In this document: in pieces, positions 34,768 to 43,321 of the stretch | How positions within the stretch are numbered: position 1 is the stretch's first letter | How the letters are laid out: every line of letters starts with the position of its first letter | Assembly: GCF_005771635.1 (NCBI RefSeq) | Contig: NZ_VBWP01000006.1 | Span: forward strand, 1-64,000 | DNA length: 64,000 nt | Origin: Culicoidibacter larvae | GTDB taxonomy: Bacteria > Bacillota_I > Bacilli_A > Culicoidibacterales > Culicoidibacteraceae | Direction of reading: 5' to 3' | Program-made: the position numbers and the translations under genes | The notes under the pieces: generated by a model | The model's input: only the letters and a program-made list of their open reading frames with translations | Told to the model about the DNA's origin: nothing | Database searches by the model: none

Positions 34768-35930
34768 TAGAACTCACCTCCACTGGTTGCAATCTCTTCT
34801 TCATCTTCATCAGCATTGTCAACATACTGCAAACCAATCTTGGCAAATAGTGTTGCCCGTGTCAGTGCTCCAACCACCTGTTGTTGCTCATCAACGACCG
34901 GAATACAACGAACCTTCTCAGTAATCATATACTCAAGAATATCACTTACTCCTTCGTCAGGATACGATGTCCGGATATCTTTTTGCATTAAATCAATAAT
35001 CGATAACTGGCGTTTACTCTTCTGCAATAACTCTTCCATGAAAAGAATACCCAGATAGCGACGGTTTTCATCAACAACAATCAGACTGTCTACACGATTA
35101 CGGCGCATCTTTTCAATCGCACGGAATAATGTTTCCGAAGGATGAATAGTTGCCGCCTTGGCAATCATAACATCAGCAGCATGAATAAAGTTAGGATTTT
35201 GCCATAATTTATCCTCACCCACAAACGAGCGCACATAATCACTGGCCGGCCGTTTTAAAATAGCCTCTGGTGTATCAAACTGGGCAACTTCACCATCTTG
35301 AAAAATACAGATACGATCAGCAATCTTCAGTGCCTCATCCATATCATGAGTAACAAACAAAATCGTTTTCTTTACCTTCTTTTGCAATTCAACAACTTGA
35401 TCCTGCAACTGACTGCGGGTAATTGGATCAAGCGCACTAAAAGGTTCATCCATTAAAATAATGTTCGGATCATTAGCCAACGCCCGGGCAAAACCAATCC
35501 GTTGCTGCTGACCTCCGGATAGTTGATCAGGATACTTTTCTAAATAACTCTCGTCCAGCCCCATCATCTCAATAAGTTCCAATGCACGCTGATATACAGC
35601 TTCATCTTCACGTTTTTCATGCATTAAACTTGGTACTAAAGTAATATTCTCATAAATACTCATATGTGGGAATAACCCGATATTTTGAATAACATATCCA
35701 ATCGAACGACGCAAACTGATAGTATCAGTATCTGCAATGTTCTTCCCATCAATTAAGATTGTTCCGCTGCTCGGCTGAATCAACTTATTAATCATCTTTA
35801 ACAAGGTCGTCTTCCCACACCCGGATGGCCCGATAAAAACAATAAACTCACCATCATTAATAGTTAAGTCTACACCTTTTAATATTTGCTTCTTGCCATA
35901 GCTTTTCTTTATATTCTGTAATTCTATCAT
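34767..35930 (-). CDS. opuCA: Osmolyte ABC transporter ATPase with tandem CBS domains
   Basis: This 387-residue OpuCA/ProV-type ATPase has Walker A GPSGCGKTT (about 33-41), signature LSGGQQQRIGFARALA, Walker B IILMDEPFSALDP and the H-loop VTHDMDEA. After residue 245 come two CBS domains (ADVMIAKAATIHPSETLFRA and DLMQKDIRTSYPDEGVSD) that sense ionic strength or c-di-AMP in known OpuA/OpuC systems. The C-terminal tail is acidic (NADEDEEE). It is the first gene of the pair with the permease-binding fusion. Two hairpins separate it from deoD upstream. Confidence 0.95.
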   Translation of the reverse strand: MIELQNIKKSYGKKQILKGVDLTINDGEFIVFIGPSGCGKTTLLKMINKLIQPSSGTILIDGKNIADTDTISLRRSIGYVIQNIGLFPHMSIYENITLVPSLMHEKREDEAVYQRALELIEMMGLDESYLEKYPDQLSGGQQQRIGFARALANDPNIILMDEPFSALDPITRSQLQDQVVELQKKVKKTILFVTHDMDEALKIADRICIFQDGEVAQFDTPEAILKRPASDYVRSFVGEDKLWQNPNFIHAADVMIAKAATIHPSETLFRAIEKMRRNRVDSLIVVDENRRYLGILFMEELLQKSKRQLSIIDLMQKDIRTSYPDEGVSDILEYMITEKVRCIPVVDEQQQVVGALTRATLFAKIGLQYVDNADEDEEEIATSGGEF

Positions 35931-35952
35931 TTTACCGCCTCTTTAATAGAAA

Positions 35953-35969
35953 AAGCCCTTATGGGGCTT
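35953..35969 (-). terminator. Terminator between deoD and opuCA
   Basis: AAGCCC (35953-35958) and GGGCTT (35964-35969) form a short stem followed by UUUUUC on the minus strand, only 23 bases before the opuCA ATG. Confidence 0.6.
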
Positions 35970-35982
35970 CTTTTTAAATGAC

Positions 35983-36005
35983 CGGATGGCTGATTAAGCC
36001 ATCCG
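35983..36005 (-). terminator. First hairpin downstream of deoD
   Basis: CGGATGGC (35983-35990) with GCCATCCG (35998-36005). The U-tail is weak. It is in tandem with the hairpin at 35953-35969. Confidence 0.55.
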
Positions 36006-36037
36006 AATCAAAATGCAATACTCACTGTTGATTAATC

Positions 36038-36742
36038 TTACTCGGCAAACTCCAAAGCAATTTCCATCATTTGCGTGAATGTTGTTTCGCGTTCCTCGGC
36101 AGTGGTTGATTTACCAGTAACCAATGAATCCGAAATAGTTAAAATAGCTAACGCTTGTTTACCTAAAGCTGCAGCATTCATATATAATGCTGCGGCTTCC
36201 ATTTCAACACAAAGCACGCCAAGCTCTGCCCATTTCTTCCAAGAATCTTTTTGGAAGTTATAGAACACATCTGATGAAAGACTGTTACCAACATGTACAT
36301 GTTGTCCATTCATTTTAGCAATATTGTATGCTTTATCCAGCAATTCAAAACTTGCTAATGGCGCATATGTTCCCGGCAAACCATATTGATGAGCAAAATC
36401 AGACTCAGTTGAAGCTCCCTGAACAAGAACAATATCACGAATGTCTACATGCTCTTGGTAAGAACCCGCTGAACCAATACGAATAATATTTTCAACATCA
36501 TAAGCAGTAAATAACTCATATGAATAAATTCCGATTGATGGTTGTCCCATTCCAGAACCCATTACTGAGATTTTTCTGCCATTGTAGTAACCAGTGTAAC
36601 CAAACATATTACGTACATCAGTCACCAATTTAACATCAGTTAAAAACTTCTCAGCAATAAACTTCGCCCGTAAAGGATCTCCGGGCATTAAAACTGTCTT
36701 CGCAAAATCACCTTTATTTGCATTAATGTGTGGTGTTGCCAT
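36038..36742 (-). CDS. deoD: Purine-nucleoside phosphorylase (DeoD type)
   Basis: This 234-residue hexameric-type PNP cleaves purine (deoxy)nucleosides with phosphate for salvage. It has MATPHINANKGDFAKTVLMPGDPLRAKFIAE (nucleoside site), VMGSGMGQPSIGIY, GSAGSYQ (phosphate loop), CVEMEAAALYMNA (ribose contacts) and TISDSLVTGK with the catalytic Asp. Length and motifs are standard. It is a single gene with a good promoter (36835-36863) and a leader that carries two hairpins. Confidence 0.96.
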   Translation of the reverse strand: MATPHINANKGDFAKTVLMPGDPLRAKFIAEKFLTDVKLVTDVRNMFGYTGYYNGRKISVMGSGMGQPSIGIYSYELFTAYDVENIIRIGSAGSYQEHVDIRDIVLVQGASTESDFAHQYGLPGTYAPLASFELLDKAYNIAKMNGQHVHVGNSLSSDVFYNFQKDSWKKWAELGVLCVEMEAAALYMNAAALGKQALAILTISDSLVTGKSTTAEERETTFTQMMEIALEFAE

Positions 36743-36829
36743 TTACAATTCACTCCTCTAAATAAGTTTTTCGTGCAATAACCATGCTGTTTCCATGGAA
36801 TCAGTGCTGTCTAAGCACTCACAAACCAT
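36743..36829 (-). promoter_or_regulatory. deoD 5' leader with two hairpins
   Basis: The leader of about 85 nt contains AGTGCT/AGCACT (36803-36819) and CCATG/CATGG (36782-36798) before the RBS. The purine riboswitch core is not visible. The role is unknown. Confidence 0.4.
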
Positions 36830-36834
36830 TTATT

Positions 36835-36863
36835 ATTATACCAAAAATATTGAGGAAATACAA
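36835..36863 (-). promoter_or_regulatory. Promoter of deoD
   Basis: Minus-strand TTGTAT (36858-36863), a 17-base spacer, TATAAT (36835-36840). Confidence 0.7.
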
Positions 36864-36888
36864 ACCCACAAGCTATTCCATGCATCAA

Positions 36889-36917
36889 AAAAAGCGATGT
36901 TAACTACATCGCTTTTT
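36889..36917 (-). terminator. Terminator of MazG-like gene
   Basis: A 12-bp stem (36889-36900 with 36906-36917) overlaps the stop codon and is followed by a U-rich tail. Confidence 0.8.
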
Positions 36918-37218
36918 GCTCCGGATCGGGATACTTAATCTTATTAATCTCAAGCTTCTCGGCAATAATATCCTCAACATCCACATTCATCATCGCTGCC
37001 ATGGTAAAACCATAAATCAAGACATCTGCCAACTCTTCCTTAATACCCTGAAAATTGCGTTTGCAACTCTCCTTGGCATCCCACCACTGAAAATGCTCCA
37101 GCAGTTCACCGGCTTCAATGGCAATTGAAATGGCAATATCACGTTGCGCACCTTCTGTCTGCCAGCCGCGCTCAGCTCGAAATGCTTTTATTTTCTCGCT
37201 CAGTTCCTTTACTTCCAT
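36904..37218 (-). CDS. MazG-like nucleotide pyrophosphohydrolase
   Basis: This is a small all-helical protein of 104 residues in the MazG/RS21-C6 group. The metal-binding EAGELLEHFQWW (ExxE) and, about 30 residues later, KEELADVLIYGF (ExxD) are intact. Members hydrolyse non-canonical or excess (d)NTPs to the monophosphate, cleaning the nucleotide pool. TGAGGTG before the ATG at 37218 sets the start, three codons inside the open frame. It is a single gene. Confidence 0.88.
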   Translation of the reverse strand: MEVKELSEKIKAFRAERGWQTEGAQRDIAISIAIEAGELLEHFQWWDAKESCKRNFQGIKEELADVLIYGFTMAAMMNVDVEDIIAEKLEINKIKYPDPEQKAM

Positions 37219-37280
37219 ACCATGCACCTCAATTCATTTTTTCTTATTTTATCAAAAAATGACAAAAAGAACAATAAAAA

Positions 37281-37303
37281 AAGAACGCTGCTTGAGCGTT
37301 CTT
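37281..37303 (-). terminator. Terminator of lipoprotein gene
   Basis: AAGAACGCT (37281-37289) with AGCGTTCTT (37295-37303), followed by UUUUUUAUUG on the minus strand. Confidence 0.8.
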
Positions 37304-37313
37304 CTTCGTTTAA

Positions 37314-37871
37314 TTATTGACCTGCATTTGCATCAACAATTGCTTTAATTTGCGCTGATGAATCTACCATAGTTCCACTTGCACTTGTGTAAACAGAACC
37401 TTTTCCGTAGAAGTAGTCTACACCTTCACCATAAGCAATTGCCAACATAGCATTGATTGCATCGTAATCAACACTATCAAGGTTGATTCCTGCTGATGAT
37501 AAATCAATAGCTACAACACAATCAGAGCAGCTGTTGTTTGAGAATATACCATAGATGTATGCTGTATCTGCACTTGAGATTGCTGAACTTACAAGACTGT
37601 ACATAGATGTGAATGCTTCAACACCTTTTGTGTATGCGTCCGCTTCTGCTCCAGTTAAACTAAGATCAGATGCACTGTTTGATGTAACATCACTGTTGAT
37701 GCTTGAAAGATAGCTCGCTTCAGTTGAAGTGTCCAACTTTTCTACTGTTGCTCCGCTCACATTTACTTGAGAGCTTACTTCATTGATAACTGTTTCTGCC
37801 GGTGATGCCGAACATGCTGCTAATCCAAAAGATAACATAACAACAGTTAAAATACTTAAAACTTTTTTCAT
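37314..37871 (-). CDS. Ser/Asp-rich lipoprotein of unknown function
   Basis: This 185-residue lipoprotein has signal MKKVLSILTVVMLSFGLAAC with lipobox LAAC (Cys20). The mature part is rich in Ser, Ala and Asp and contains NSCSDCVVAID, a CxxC pair that could form a disulfide on the outer face. The aromatic-poor composition and regular spacing suggest helices, but no family is recognised. It is a single gene. Positions 37872-38045 after it hold no feature except its likely promoter region. Confidence 0.65.
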   Translation of the reverse strand: MKKVLSILTVVMLSFGLAACSASPAETVINEVSSQVNVSGATVEKLDTSTEASYLSSINSDVTSNSASDLSLTGAEADAYTKGVEAFTSMYSLVSSAISSADTAYIYGIFSNNSCSDCVVAIDLSSAGINLDSVDYDAINAMLAIAYGEGVDYFYGKGSVYTSASGTMVDSSAQIKAIVDANAGQ

Positions 37872-38045
37872 GTTAATATTTCCTCCTTAAGTTTATACGA
37901 TATTAGTATAACTAAATCCAAATACGATGTCAAACTACATCGTGTTATTTTAAAAAATTTCATAATTTTCATAAATTCCCATAGAATTTACTCACTTGAA
38001 GGATTCTAAAGCTAAGTCATTATTAACACGAAAATTTTATCAATC

Positions 38046-38843
38046 CTAGTACTCAAAATCACGTCGGTTATAGAAGAAATAACCCGCACCAATAGCTACA
38101 ATTACTACCAGTGCATTCACGACAACAAACATCCAATTAAAGTCACCATGCAACATTGTATACGGGTCATAATATTTGAATGGTGTTAAGATATCCAAAA
38201 ACGCTAAATTATCACCGGCCATACTTATAATAGCACTTAATAAATAAGTAACTACTACAATGATTGCTGATATTCCGGTTGCTAATTTAGTATTTTTGAG
38301 CGACGCAGCTAGGCAGAAGCCGATTGCCGCAAAGAATAACTGCATACCAAACATAGCTGCCATAAACATAAAAATCTCCGCAGTAATCATCTGACCACCG
38401 CCAAATATTGCCACACCGATAAACGAACCAATAATCGTTACAATATTCAACACAAGTAATTGCAATAGAATTGCAATCAGCTTATCACTCAATACCCGAT
38501 TTCGCGAAATTGGTTTAACATATAAAAACTCAGAAGTTTTATCGCGTTCCTCTTTAGCAATCGTATTTGCGCCAAGCAATCCGGCATGTAAAACCGCAAT
38601 AATCGCATTAAAAGGAAATAAAATTCCAAAATAATCCGCTAATTGTGACATATCCAACTGACTAAGTCCAAAGAGCGCCTGAATTGAGGCCGGCATCTGC
38701 TTAACAATATCAGTCAAGGCTTGTGCATCTTGTGAAGAAGCAGAATACTTAGTCATACCTACAACCGCCATGAAAAAGATACCCACACACCAAAAGAAGA
38801 GTGCTTTTTTATTTGCTTTTAGTTCCTGCCAAATAATATTCAT
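38046..38843 (-). CDS. ABC-2 type transporter permease
   Basis: This permease of about 265 residues has six helices. It begins MNIIWQELKANKKALFFWCVGI and holds KEERDKTSEFLYVKPISRNRVLSDKL, the conserved cytoplasmic stretch (KEE...FLxxKPISR) of ABC-2 permeases of the NatB/YhaP type. It is the last gene of a four-gene operon tetR-ATPase-permease-permease and probably forms the export channel as a heterodimer with the product of 38863-39654. The start is uncertain between ATG 38843 and TTG 38849. Confidence 0.85.
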   Translation of the reverse strand: MNIIWQELKANKKALFFWCVGIFFMAVVGMTKYSASSQDAQALTDIVKQMPASIQALFGLSQLDMSQLADYFGILFPFNAIIAVLHAGLLGANTIAKEERDKTSEFLYVKPISRNRVLSDKLIAILLQLLVLNIVTIIGSFIGVAIFGGGQMITAEIFMFMAAMFGMQLFFAAIGFCLAASLKNTKLATGISAIIVVVTYLLSAIISMAGDNLAFLDILTPFKYYDPYTMLHGDFNWMFVVVNALVVIVAIGAGYFFYNRRDFEY

Positions 38844-38862
38844 AATCAATCAACACCCCTTC

Positions 38863-39654
38863 TCACACTGCATGCACATCACGACGCAAATACATAACAT
38901 ATGCTGCCGCAATACACGCTATAATAACTCCAACACTTACAGCCACAAACTGCATCTCTAAACCGCCATTAGCAATAATTGATGGTGCGTCAAAATATTT
39001 AAATGGGATAAAATAACGTAACCAATCTTTATCTAATACTGAATCCAGTAACCCTAGCGCAAAGAAAGTAAATACAATCCCTAACGATAAAGTTATCACC
39101 GAACGAATTTTTTGCAGTAATCCGGCAATCATAAAGCCAATTGCAAAAAATACATATTGAGTAATCACTAATCCCAGATTAATCTGCATAAAAGTCGTCA
39201 TATCTACACTATCACCGGCAATTAAGATTGCTGCAATCGTTGAGCCGGCAACAAACACAATTTGCGTAATCAACAACATCATTACCGCTGCTGCCAGCTT
39301 CGCACTCACTACTGCACCACGGCTGACTGGTTTAGTCAATAAAAAATCTGCTGTTTTCACTCGTCCCTCTTTAGATAAAATACCAATACCAAGATTTGTC
39401 GCCTGAATTGCCGCACACAAAGTTGCATACAATATTGCATAGCCATAGAAGCCCGCGAACGATGTTAAATCTCCGAGTCCCAAAGCTTTGACAAGTTCTG
39501 GCGGGTAAGCCGCCAGGACTTGATTTAATTTATCAACATCCTGCCCAAAAGACGGATAGAGGATAATAAAAAATATTGCTAAAGCTAAGAGTGAGACAGC
39601 CCATATAAGTGTTATCTTCAAGTTTGCTTTACATTCATATCGAAAAATACTCAT
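38863..39654 (-). CDS. ABC-2 type transporter permease
   Basis: This is a 263-residue permease with six helices and SKEGRVKTADFLLTKPVSRGAVVSAKL, parallel to the KEERDKTSEFLYVKPISR stretch of the next gene. The two permeases are therefore distant paralogues that likely pair. The start MSIFRYECKANLKITLIWAVSLL is typical. It lies 14 bases after the ATPase gene. The substrate is unknown, and systems of this kind export drugs, peptides or ions (Nat-like). Confidence 0.85.
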   Translation of the reverse strand: MSIFRYECKANLKITLIWAVSLLALAIFFIILYPSFGQDVDKLNQVLAAYPPELVKALGLGDLTSFAGFYGYAILYATLCAAIQATNLGIGILSKEGRVKTADFLLTKPVSRGAVVSAKLAAAVMMLLITQIVFVAGSTIAAILIAGDSVDMTTFMQINLGLVITQYVFFAIGFMIAGLLQKIRSVITLSLGIVFTFFALGLLDSVLDKDWLRYFIPFKYFDAPSIIANGGLEMQFVAVSVGVIIACIAAAYVMYLRRDVHAV

Positions 39655-39668
39655 AATCTTGCCGCCCC

Positions 39669-40547
39669 CTACTCATAATAATGCATGAAGATTTCTTCAA
39701 GATCAGGTTCATCAAGGGTAATATCAGTTAATTGCAATGCGCTTAGTTTTTGCATAATAACGTTAATATCACCTTTATATAAGAAGGTTGCTTCGTCACC
39801 GCCGTTTTTCAGCTCTTTGATACCATCCAGATTAAAATAATCAGCTGCAATCGGTGTTGTTGAAGTCAATTTTATCCGTTTGTAACTGTCAGCTCGTAAT
39901 GCGCTCATCGTTTGCAACTGAATAATTTCACCATCTTTAATGATGGCCACGCGGTCGCATAAGCGTTGTACCTCACTGAGAATATGTGAGGAGAAAAATA
40001 TCGTAGCGCCTTTTTTATTTTCTTCTTCAAGCAAGTTGAAAAACTTTTGCTGCATTAACGGATCCAAACCGCTGGTTGGCTCATCAAGGATAATGAGCTT
40101 CGGACTATGCAAGAGTCCTTGAACAATACCAACTTTTTTCTTATTACCAAATGACATGTCGTCAATTCGTTTATTTAAATCCAATTCCATAATATCAGCA
40201 AGTTCTTTAATTCTTTTGCTGCAATCTTTTTTGTAAAAACTTGCTGAGTATTTCAACAAATCAATAGCTTTCATCTTGTCATAGTAAAATACCTCTGATG
40301 GTAAATAACCAATATCTTCAGCAATAGTGGCCCGCTCTTTCAAAATATCTTTACCAAAAATTGTAGCGCTGCCGCTAGTTGCATGAATAAGTCCTAGCAA
40401 AGTACGTATTGTTGTGGATTTACCGGCGCCGTTGGGGCCGATAAATCCAAAGATTTCACCCTCAGCGACACTAAAGGAAATATCTTTAATCCCTCGTGAT
40501 TTGCCATAATTTTTTGTCAGTTTATTGATTTCAATTACATTTTCCAT
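39669..40547 (-). CDS. ABC transporter ATP-binding protein
   Basis: This 292-residue ATPase has Walker A GPNGAGKSTT (about 38-47), signature MSFGNKKKVGIVQGLL (a degenerate LSGGQ), Walker B LIILDEPTSGLDPLMQQ, and the H-loop SSHILSEVQ. The signature FGNKKK is that of the Nat/CcmA-type exporters with ABC-2 permeases. The C-terminal 70 residues form a beta-rich extension. AGGAGG lies within the end of tetR, five bases before its stop, so translation is coupled. Confidence 0.92.
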   Translation of the reverse strand: MENVIEINKLTKNYGKSRGIKDISFSVAEGEIFGFIGPNGAGKSTTIRTLLGLIHATSGSATIFGKDILKERATIAEDIGYLPSEVFYYDKMKAIDLLKYSASFYKKDCSKRIKELADIMELDLNKRIDDMSFGNKKKVGIVQGLLHSPKLIILDEPTSGLDPLMQQKFFNLLEEENKKGATIFFSSHILSEVQRLCDRVAIIKDGEIIQLQTMSALRADSYKRIKLTSTTPIAADYFNLDGIKELKNGGDEATFLYKGDINVIMQKLSALQLTDITLDEPDLEEIFMHYYE

Positions 40548-40552
40548 AATTA

Positions 40553-41185
40553 TTAATCCTCCTGTTGGTAGAACAACTGCCGTAATAATGCGGTATATTG
40601 TGCCCCTTTTTGATATAATTCTTCCCAGTCATATTCTTTTTCCGGATGGATTTTTAGCATCATTATTGTTTCATTGGCCAATCCATCATAGGTCCATACC
40701 ATAACCTGTAGTGCTTCCTTGATATTAATACCTTCGCGAAATAACGAATAATCTATATTAGCAAGCAATTGTTCATAGCTGGTCTGTTTTACTTTAGCAA
40801 AGTTGCCAGTCACATATTGCTTCACCTCGGGTGCCGAATCGGTCATTGCAGTTTTCAAAAACTCAATTAAATCCGGGTGAATTCTCATCAATTCAAACTT
40901 AACCGTCATGATTTGCTCAAGCCGCCGAAAAATATCTCGTTCACTGTAATCAATTCGAGTGTTATAATCCCGCATTATCAAATCTATTGCATAGTCAAAC
41001 AAAAATTGGAAAAGTTGCTGTTTATTCTTAAAATAATGAAACAGTGCTCCTTTAGAAATTTCTGCGGCAGCAACAATCGCATTGGTCGAAGTATTGTTAT
41101 AGCCATATTGACTGAACTCCGCCATAGCCGCATTAATAATACGTTGCTGCTTAGGCGGATCAATATTTAAAAATTGCCCATACAT
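40553..41185 (-). CDS. TetR-family transcriptional regulator
   Basis: This 210-residue TetR repressor has the N-terminal HTH (RIINAAMAEFSQYGYNNTSTNAIVAAAEISKGALFHYFKNKQQL) in classical form. The ligand-binding C-terminal part is rich in aromatic residues and has no assigned ligand. It is the first gene of the ABC-2 exporter operon. A perfect TTGACCA/TGGTCAA dyad lies between its promoter and its ATG, so it probably represses the operon until its ligand, perhaps the exported compound, is present. Confidence 0.9.
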   Translation of the reverse strand: MYGQFLNIDPPKQQRIINAAMAEFSQYGYNNTSTNAIVAAAEISKGALFHYFKNKQQLFQFLFDYAIDLIMRDYNTRIDYSERDIFRRLEQIMTVKFELMRIHPDLIEFLKTAMTDSAPEVKQYVTGNFAKVKQTSYEQLLANIDYSLFREGINIKEALQVMVWTYDGLANETIMMLKIHPEKEYDWEELYQKGAQYTALLRQLFYQQED

Positions 41186-41214
41186 ATTCGCACATTCCTT
41201 TCCAAATTCGTGTT

Positions 41215-41231
41215 TTGACCACTTTGGTCAA
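41215..41231 (-). promoter_or_regulatory. Putative TetR operator
   Basis: The perfect dyad TTGACCA-CTT-TGGTCAA lies just downstream of the -10 box, covering the expected start site of the tetR operon. Confidence 0.75.
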
Positions 41232-41236
41232 TCATT

Positions 41237-41264
41237 ATTATAGACCTTTCTCATCTAATGTCAA
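41237..41264 (-). promoter_or_regulatory. Consensus promoter of tetR-ABC operon
   Basis: TTGACA (41259-41264), a 16-base spacer, TATAAT (41237-41242) on the minus strand. Confidence 0.85.
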
Positions 41265-41294
41265 TCGATGTTGCTTTTTTTTGAAAAAATAAAA

Positions 41295-41322
41295 AAAGAC
41301 ACATCATAAAGATATGTCTTTT
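41295..41322 (-). terminator. Terminator of VOC gene
   Basis: The stem at 41295-41306/41311-41322, with one G-U, is followed by a U-rich tail on the minus strand. Confidence 0.8.
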
Positions 41323-41328
41323 AAAAGA

Positions 41329-41706
41329 TTATTCCATTTCACGAACGGCAAAATATCTACCTTCCGGATCAGCAAAATTGAATACTCGCATACCATCAGG
41401 TGTTGTCATCGGCGGATTAACAACCTCACCGTTTGCTTTTACTTTTTCATACAAAGCATCCAACTCGCCCTTTGGTACCGCAAATAGCAATGATGGGGTT
41501 GCTAAATCCAATTCTGGCTCTAACTCAGCAATAATTGCGCGTTCAAATAAAATAATTTTGGTTTCGGCAAGCTGATGAGGTCGCAATTCAATCTTGAAAA
41601 GCCCACCTTCTTCAGTCACATTTTCCAAGAAGCCAAAATTTTTCTTCCAAAATTCAGCTACCCGCCGCGGCTCATCGACATAGAGCATTAATTCATATAA
41701 AAACAT
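41329..41706 (-). CDS. VOC/glyoxalase-fold protein
   Basis: This 125-residue vicinal-oxygen-chelate protein has two beta-alpha-beta-beta-beta units. The end MTTPDGMRVFNFADPEGRYFAVREM is the typical second half with E in DPEGR. The metal-binding His of true glyoxalases at the first strand is not evident (MFLYELMLYVDEPRRVAEFWKKNFGF), so it may be a bleomycin-resistance-like binding protein or have lost metal binding. It is a single gene with its own terminator. Confidence 0.8.
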   Translation of the reverse strand: MFLYELMLYVDEPRRVAEFWKKNFGFLENVTEEGGLFKIELRPHQLAETKIILFERAIIAELEPELDLATPSLLFAVPKGELDALYEKVKANGEVVNPPMTTPDGMRVFNFADPEGRYFAVREME

Positions 41707-41753
41707 CCTGAATCTCTCCTTTATTTTCTAATAGGTATTTATTATAACATGAA

Positions 41754-41783
41754 AAAAAGCAAAGTCCATAGACTTTGCTTTTT
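41754..41783 (-). terminator. Terminator of M42 peptidase operon
   Basis: A 13-bp stem (41754-41766 with 41771-41783, loop CATA) with a U-rich tail. Confidence 0.85.
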
Positions 41784-41789
41784 CAACAT

Positions 41790-42206
41790 TTATCCTTCAA
41801 TAACCGCGGCTGAAAACCCATCTTGCACATGACCATAAACACAAATACAATGACCCAATAGTAAGTCACCGGCATCAAACCAAAGAATATATTTCTGTGG
41901 CTCCTGCTGCATAATCGTATTCAGCTGCAACTGCTGCAAAAAACTTTCATCATCATGATAAATGCTCCAGGCTTCAATCTGTGGGCGCAATTCTTGCAGA
42001 ATAAAAGTTTTAGCGCCAATGATATAGGCATCCAGATTATTAATGATTTGTTGCAAGTCAGCTAAAAACGCGCGTTCTTCCATATGTAAAATAATTTTGT
42101 TGCCGTTGCATTGATAACTGCCTTTATAGTAATCACGGTATCCTGATTTATGGAAGACAAAAGTACCTAGCTGCTGATCAATAAAAGTTTGGCGTTGTTT
42201 TTGCAA
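41790..42206 (-). CDS. DUF2262-like protein
   Basis: This 138-residue soluble protein starts with a beta-rich part (LGTFVFHKSGYRDYYKGSYQCNGNKIILHM) and ends with KYILWFDAGDLLLGHCICVYGHVQDGFSAAVIEG. That end resembles DUF2262 proteins with their FDxGDxFxGHxI segment, an assignment from memory and not certain. Function is unknown. It starts 12 bases after the M42 peptidase stop and is probably co-transcribed. Confidence 0.55.
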   Translation of the reverse strand: MQKQRQTFIDQQLGTFVFHKSGYRDYYKGSYQCNGNKIILHMEERAFLADLQQIINNLDAYIIGAKTFILQELRPQIEAWSIYHDDESFLQQLQLNTIMQQEPQKYILWFDAGDLLLGHCICVYGHVQDGFSAAVIEG

Positions 42207-42218
42207 ATTACTCGCCTC

Positions 42219-43247
42219 CTATTCAGCCAGATACGCTGCAAGTAATTGCAGCGTTGCATCAACCGCTTTATAATGGGTTCGTTCCATGCCATGGCTGGCA
42301 TGAACTCCCGGACCAATTAATCCGCCGCGAATATCATTTCCTGCACTTAACGCCGCACTGGTATCACTACCATAATATGGATAGATATCTACCGCATAAT
42401 TGAGTTTATCGCGCTTGGCAAGCGCGATAAACTTCGAGGTAATTGCATAGTCATAAGGACCACTGCTGTCTTTAGCGCAAATTGAAACATCGTACTCGGT
42501 ACAATTTAAATCCAGTCCGATACAACCCATATCAACTGAAAGCAACTCATCAATTGCCATAGGTAAAGCTGCCATCCCATGACCAACTTCCTCGTAAGTT
42601 GAGAATAAACAAACCAAATTCTTATTTGGTTTCATATTGTTTATTTTAAAATGACGCAAAAGACTTAATAAAATAACGACTGATATCTTATCATCAATAA
42701 ATCGCGACTTAATAAAATCATCTTCGGTAATTGAAAGCTTAGCATCGTAGCAAACAAAATCGCCGCTCATAATTCCTAAAGCTTCAACATCAGCCTTATT
42801 ATGGACTTGCTTATCCAAACGTACCAGCATATGATCAATATCCCGACTCGCAGTCTTTGCCTCTGGATAGACATGAATTGCCGGATGTTCAGAAAGAATT
42901 GTGCCGGTATACACTTTCCCTTCACGTGTATAAACTTTACAATATTCACCATCTAAAGTAGGCACTAAAGGACCACCGATATTCGTGACTTTAAGCATTC
43001 CCTCAGCAGTAATTGAACGCACCATTAATCCTAAAGTATCAATATGTGCTGATAGTCCAACTGTCTCGGCAGTATTTTGACCAGCAACGAAAATATAGCC
43101 ATTCCCTTTATTGGTATATTGCAACTCATAGCCGATTTCCGTAGCAATCTTTGCTACCTCCGCCATCGCCTGGGCAGTGAATCCCGACGGACTATCAATA
43201 GTAAATAAACGCTCTGCGGTTTCATAAACATAGTTTTTATCAAACAT
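42219..43247 (-). CDS. M42-family metallo-aminopeptidase
   Basis: This 342-residue enzyme is of the M42 (glutamyl aminopeptidase/endoglucanase-like) family. Metal ligands and catalytic residues can be seen: GLSAHIDTLG (His and adjacent Asp), RFIDDKIS (bridging Asp), STYEEVGHG (catalytic Glu pair), GLDL (Asp) and GVHASHGMERTH (His). These enzymes form tetrahedral oligomers that trim peptides in the cytosol. The lead gene of a two-gene unit with the DUF2262-like protein. Confidence 0.92.
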   Translation of the reverse strand: MFDKNYVYETAERLFTIDSPSGFTAQAMAEVAKIATEIGYELQYTNKGNGYIFVAGQNTAETVGLSAHIDTLGLMVRSITAEGMLKVTNIGGPLVPTLDGEYCKVYTREGKVYTGTILSEHPAIHVYPEAKTASRDIDHMLVRLDKQVHNKADVEALGIMSGDFVCYDAKLSITEDDFIKSRFIDDKISVVILLSLLRHFKINNMKPNKNLVCLFSTYEEVGHGMAALPMAIDELLSVDMGCIGLDLNCTEYDVSICAKDSSGPYDYAITSKFIALAKRDKLNYAVDIYPYYGSDTSAALSAGNDIRGGLIGPGVHASHGMERTHYKAVDATLQLLAAYLAE

Positions 43248-43289
43248 TGGCTCTCAAACTCCTTTTTTCTAATGGGTTTATTATAACAT

Positions 43290-43319
43290 AAAAGACAGCG
43301 TCTGTATCCGCTGTCTTTT
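43290..43319 (-). terminator. Terminator of AlkC/AlkD-like gene
   Basis: An 11-bp stem (43290-43300 with 43309-43319) with A/T flanks. Confidence 0.8.
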
Positions 43320-43321
43320 AA

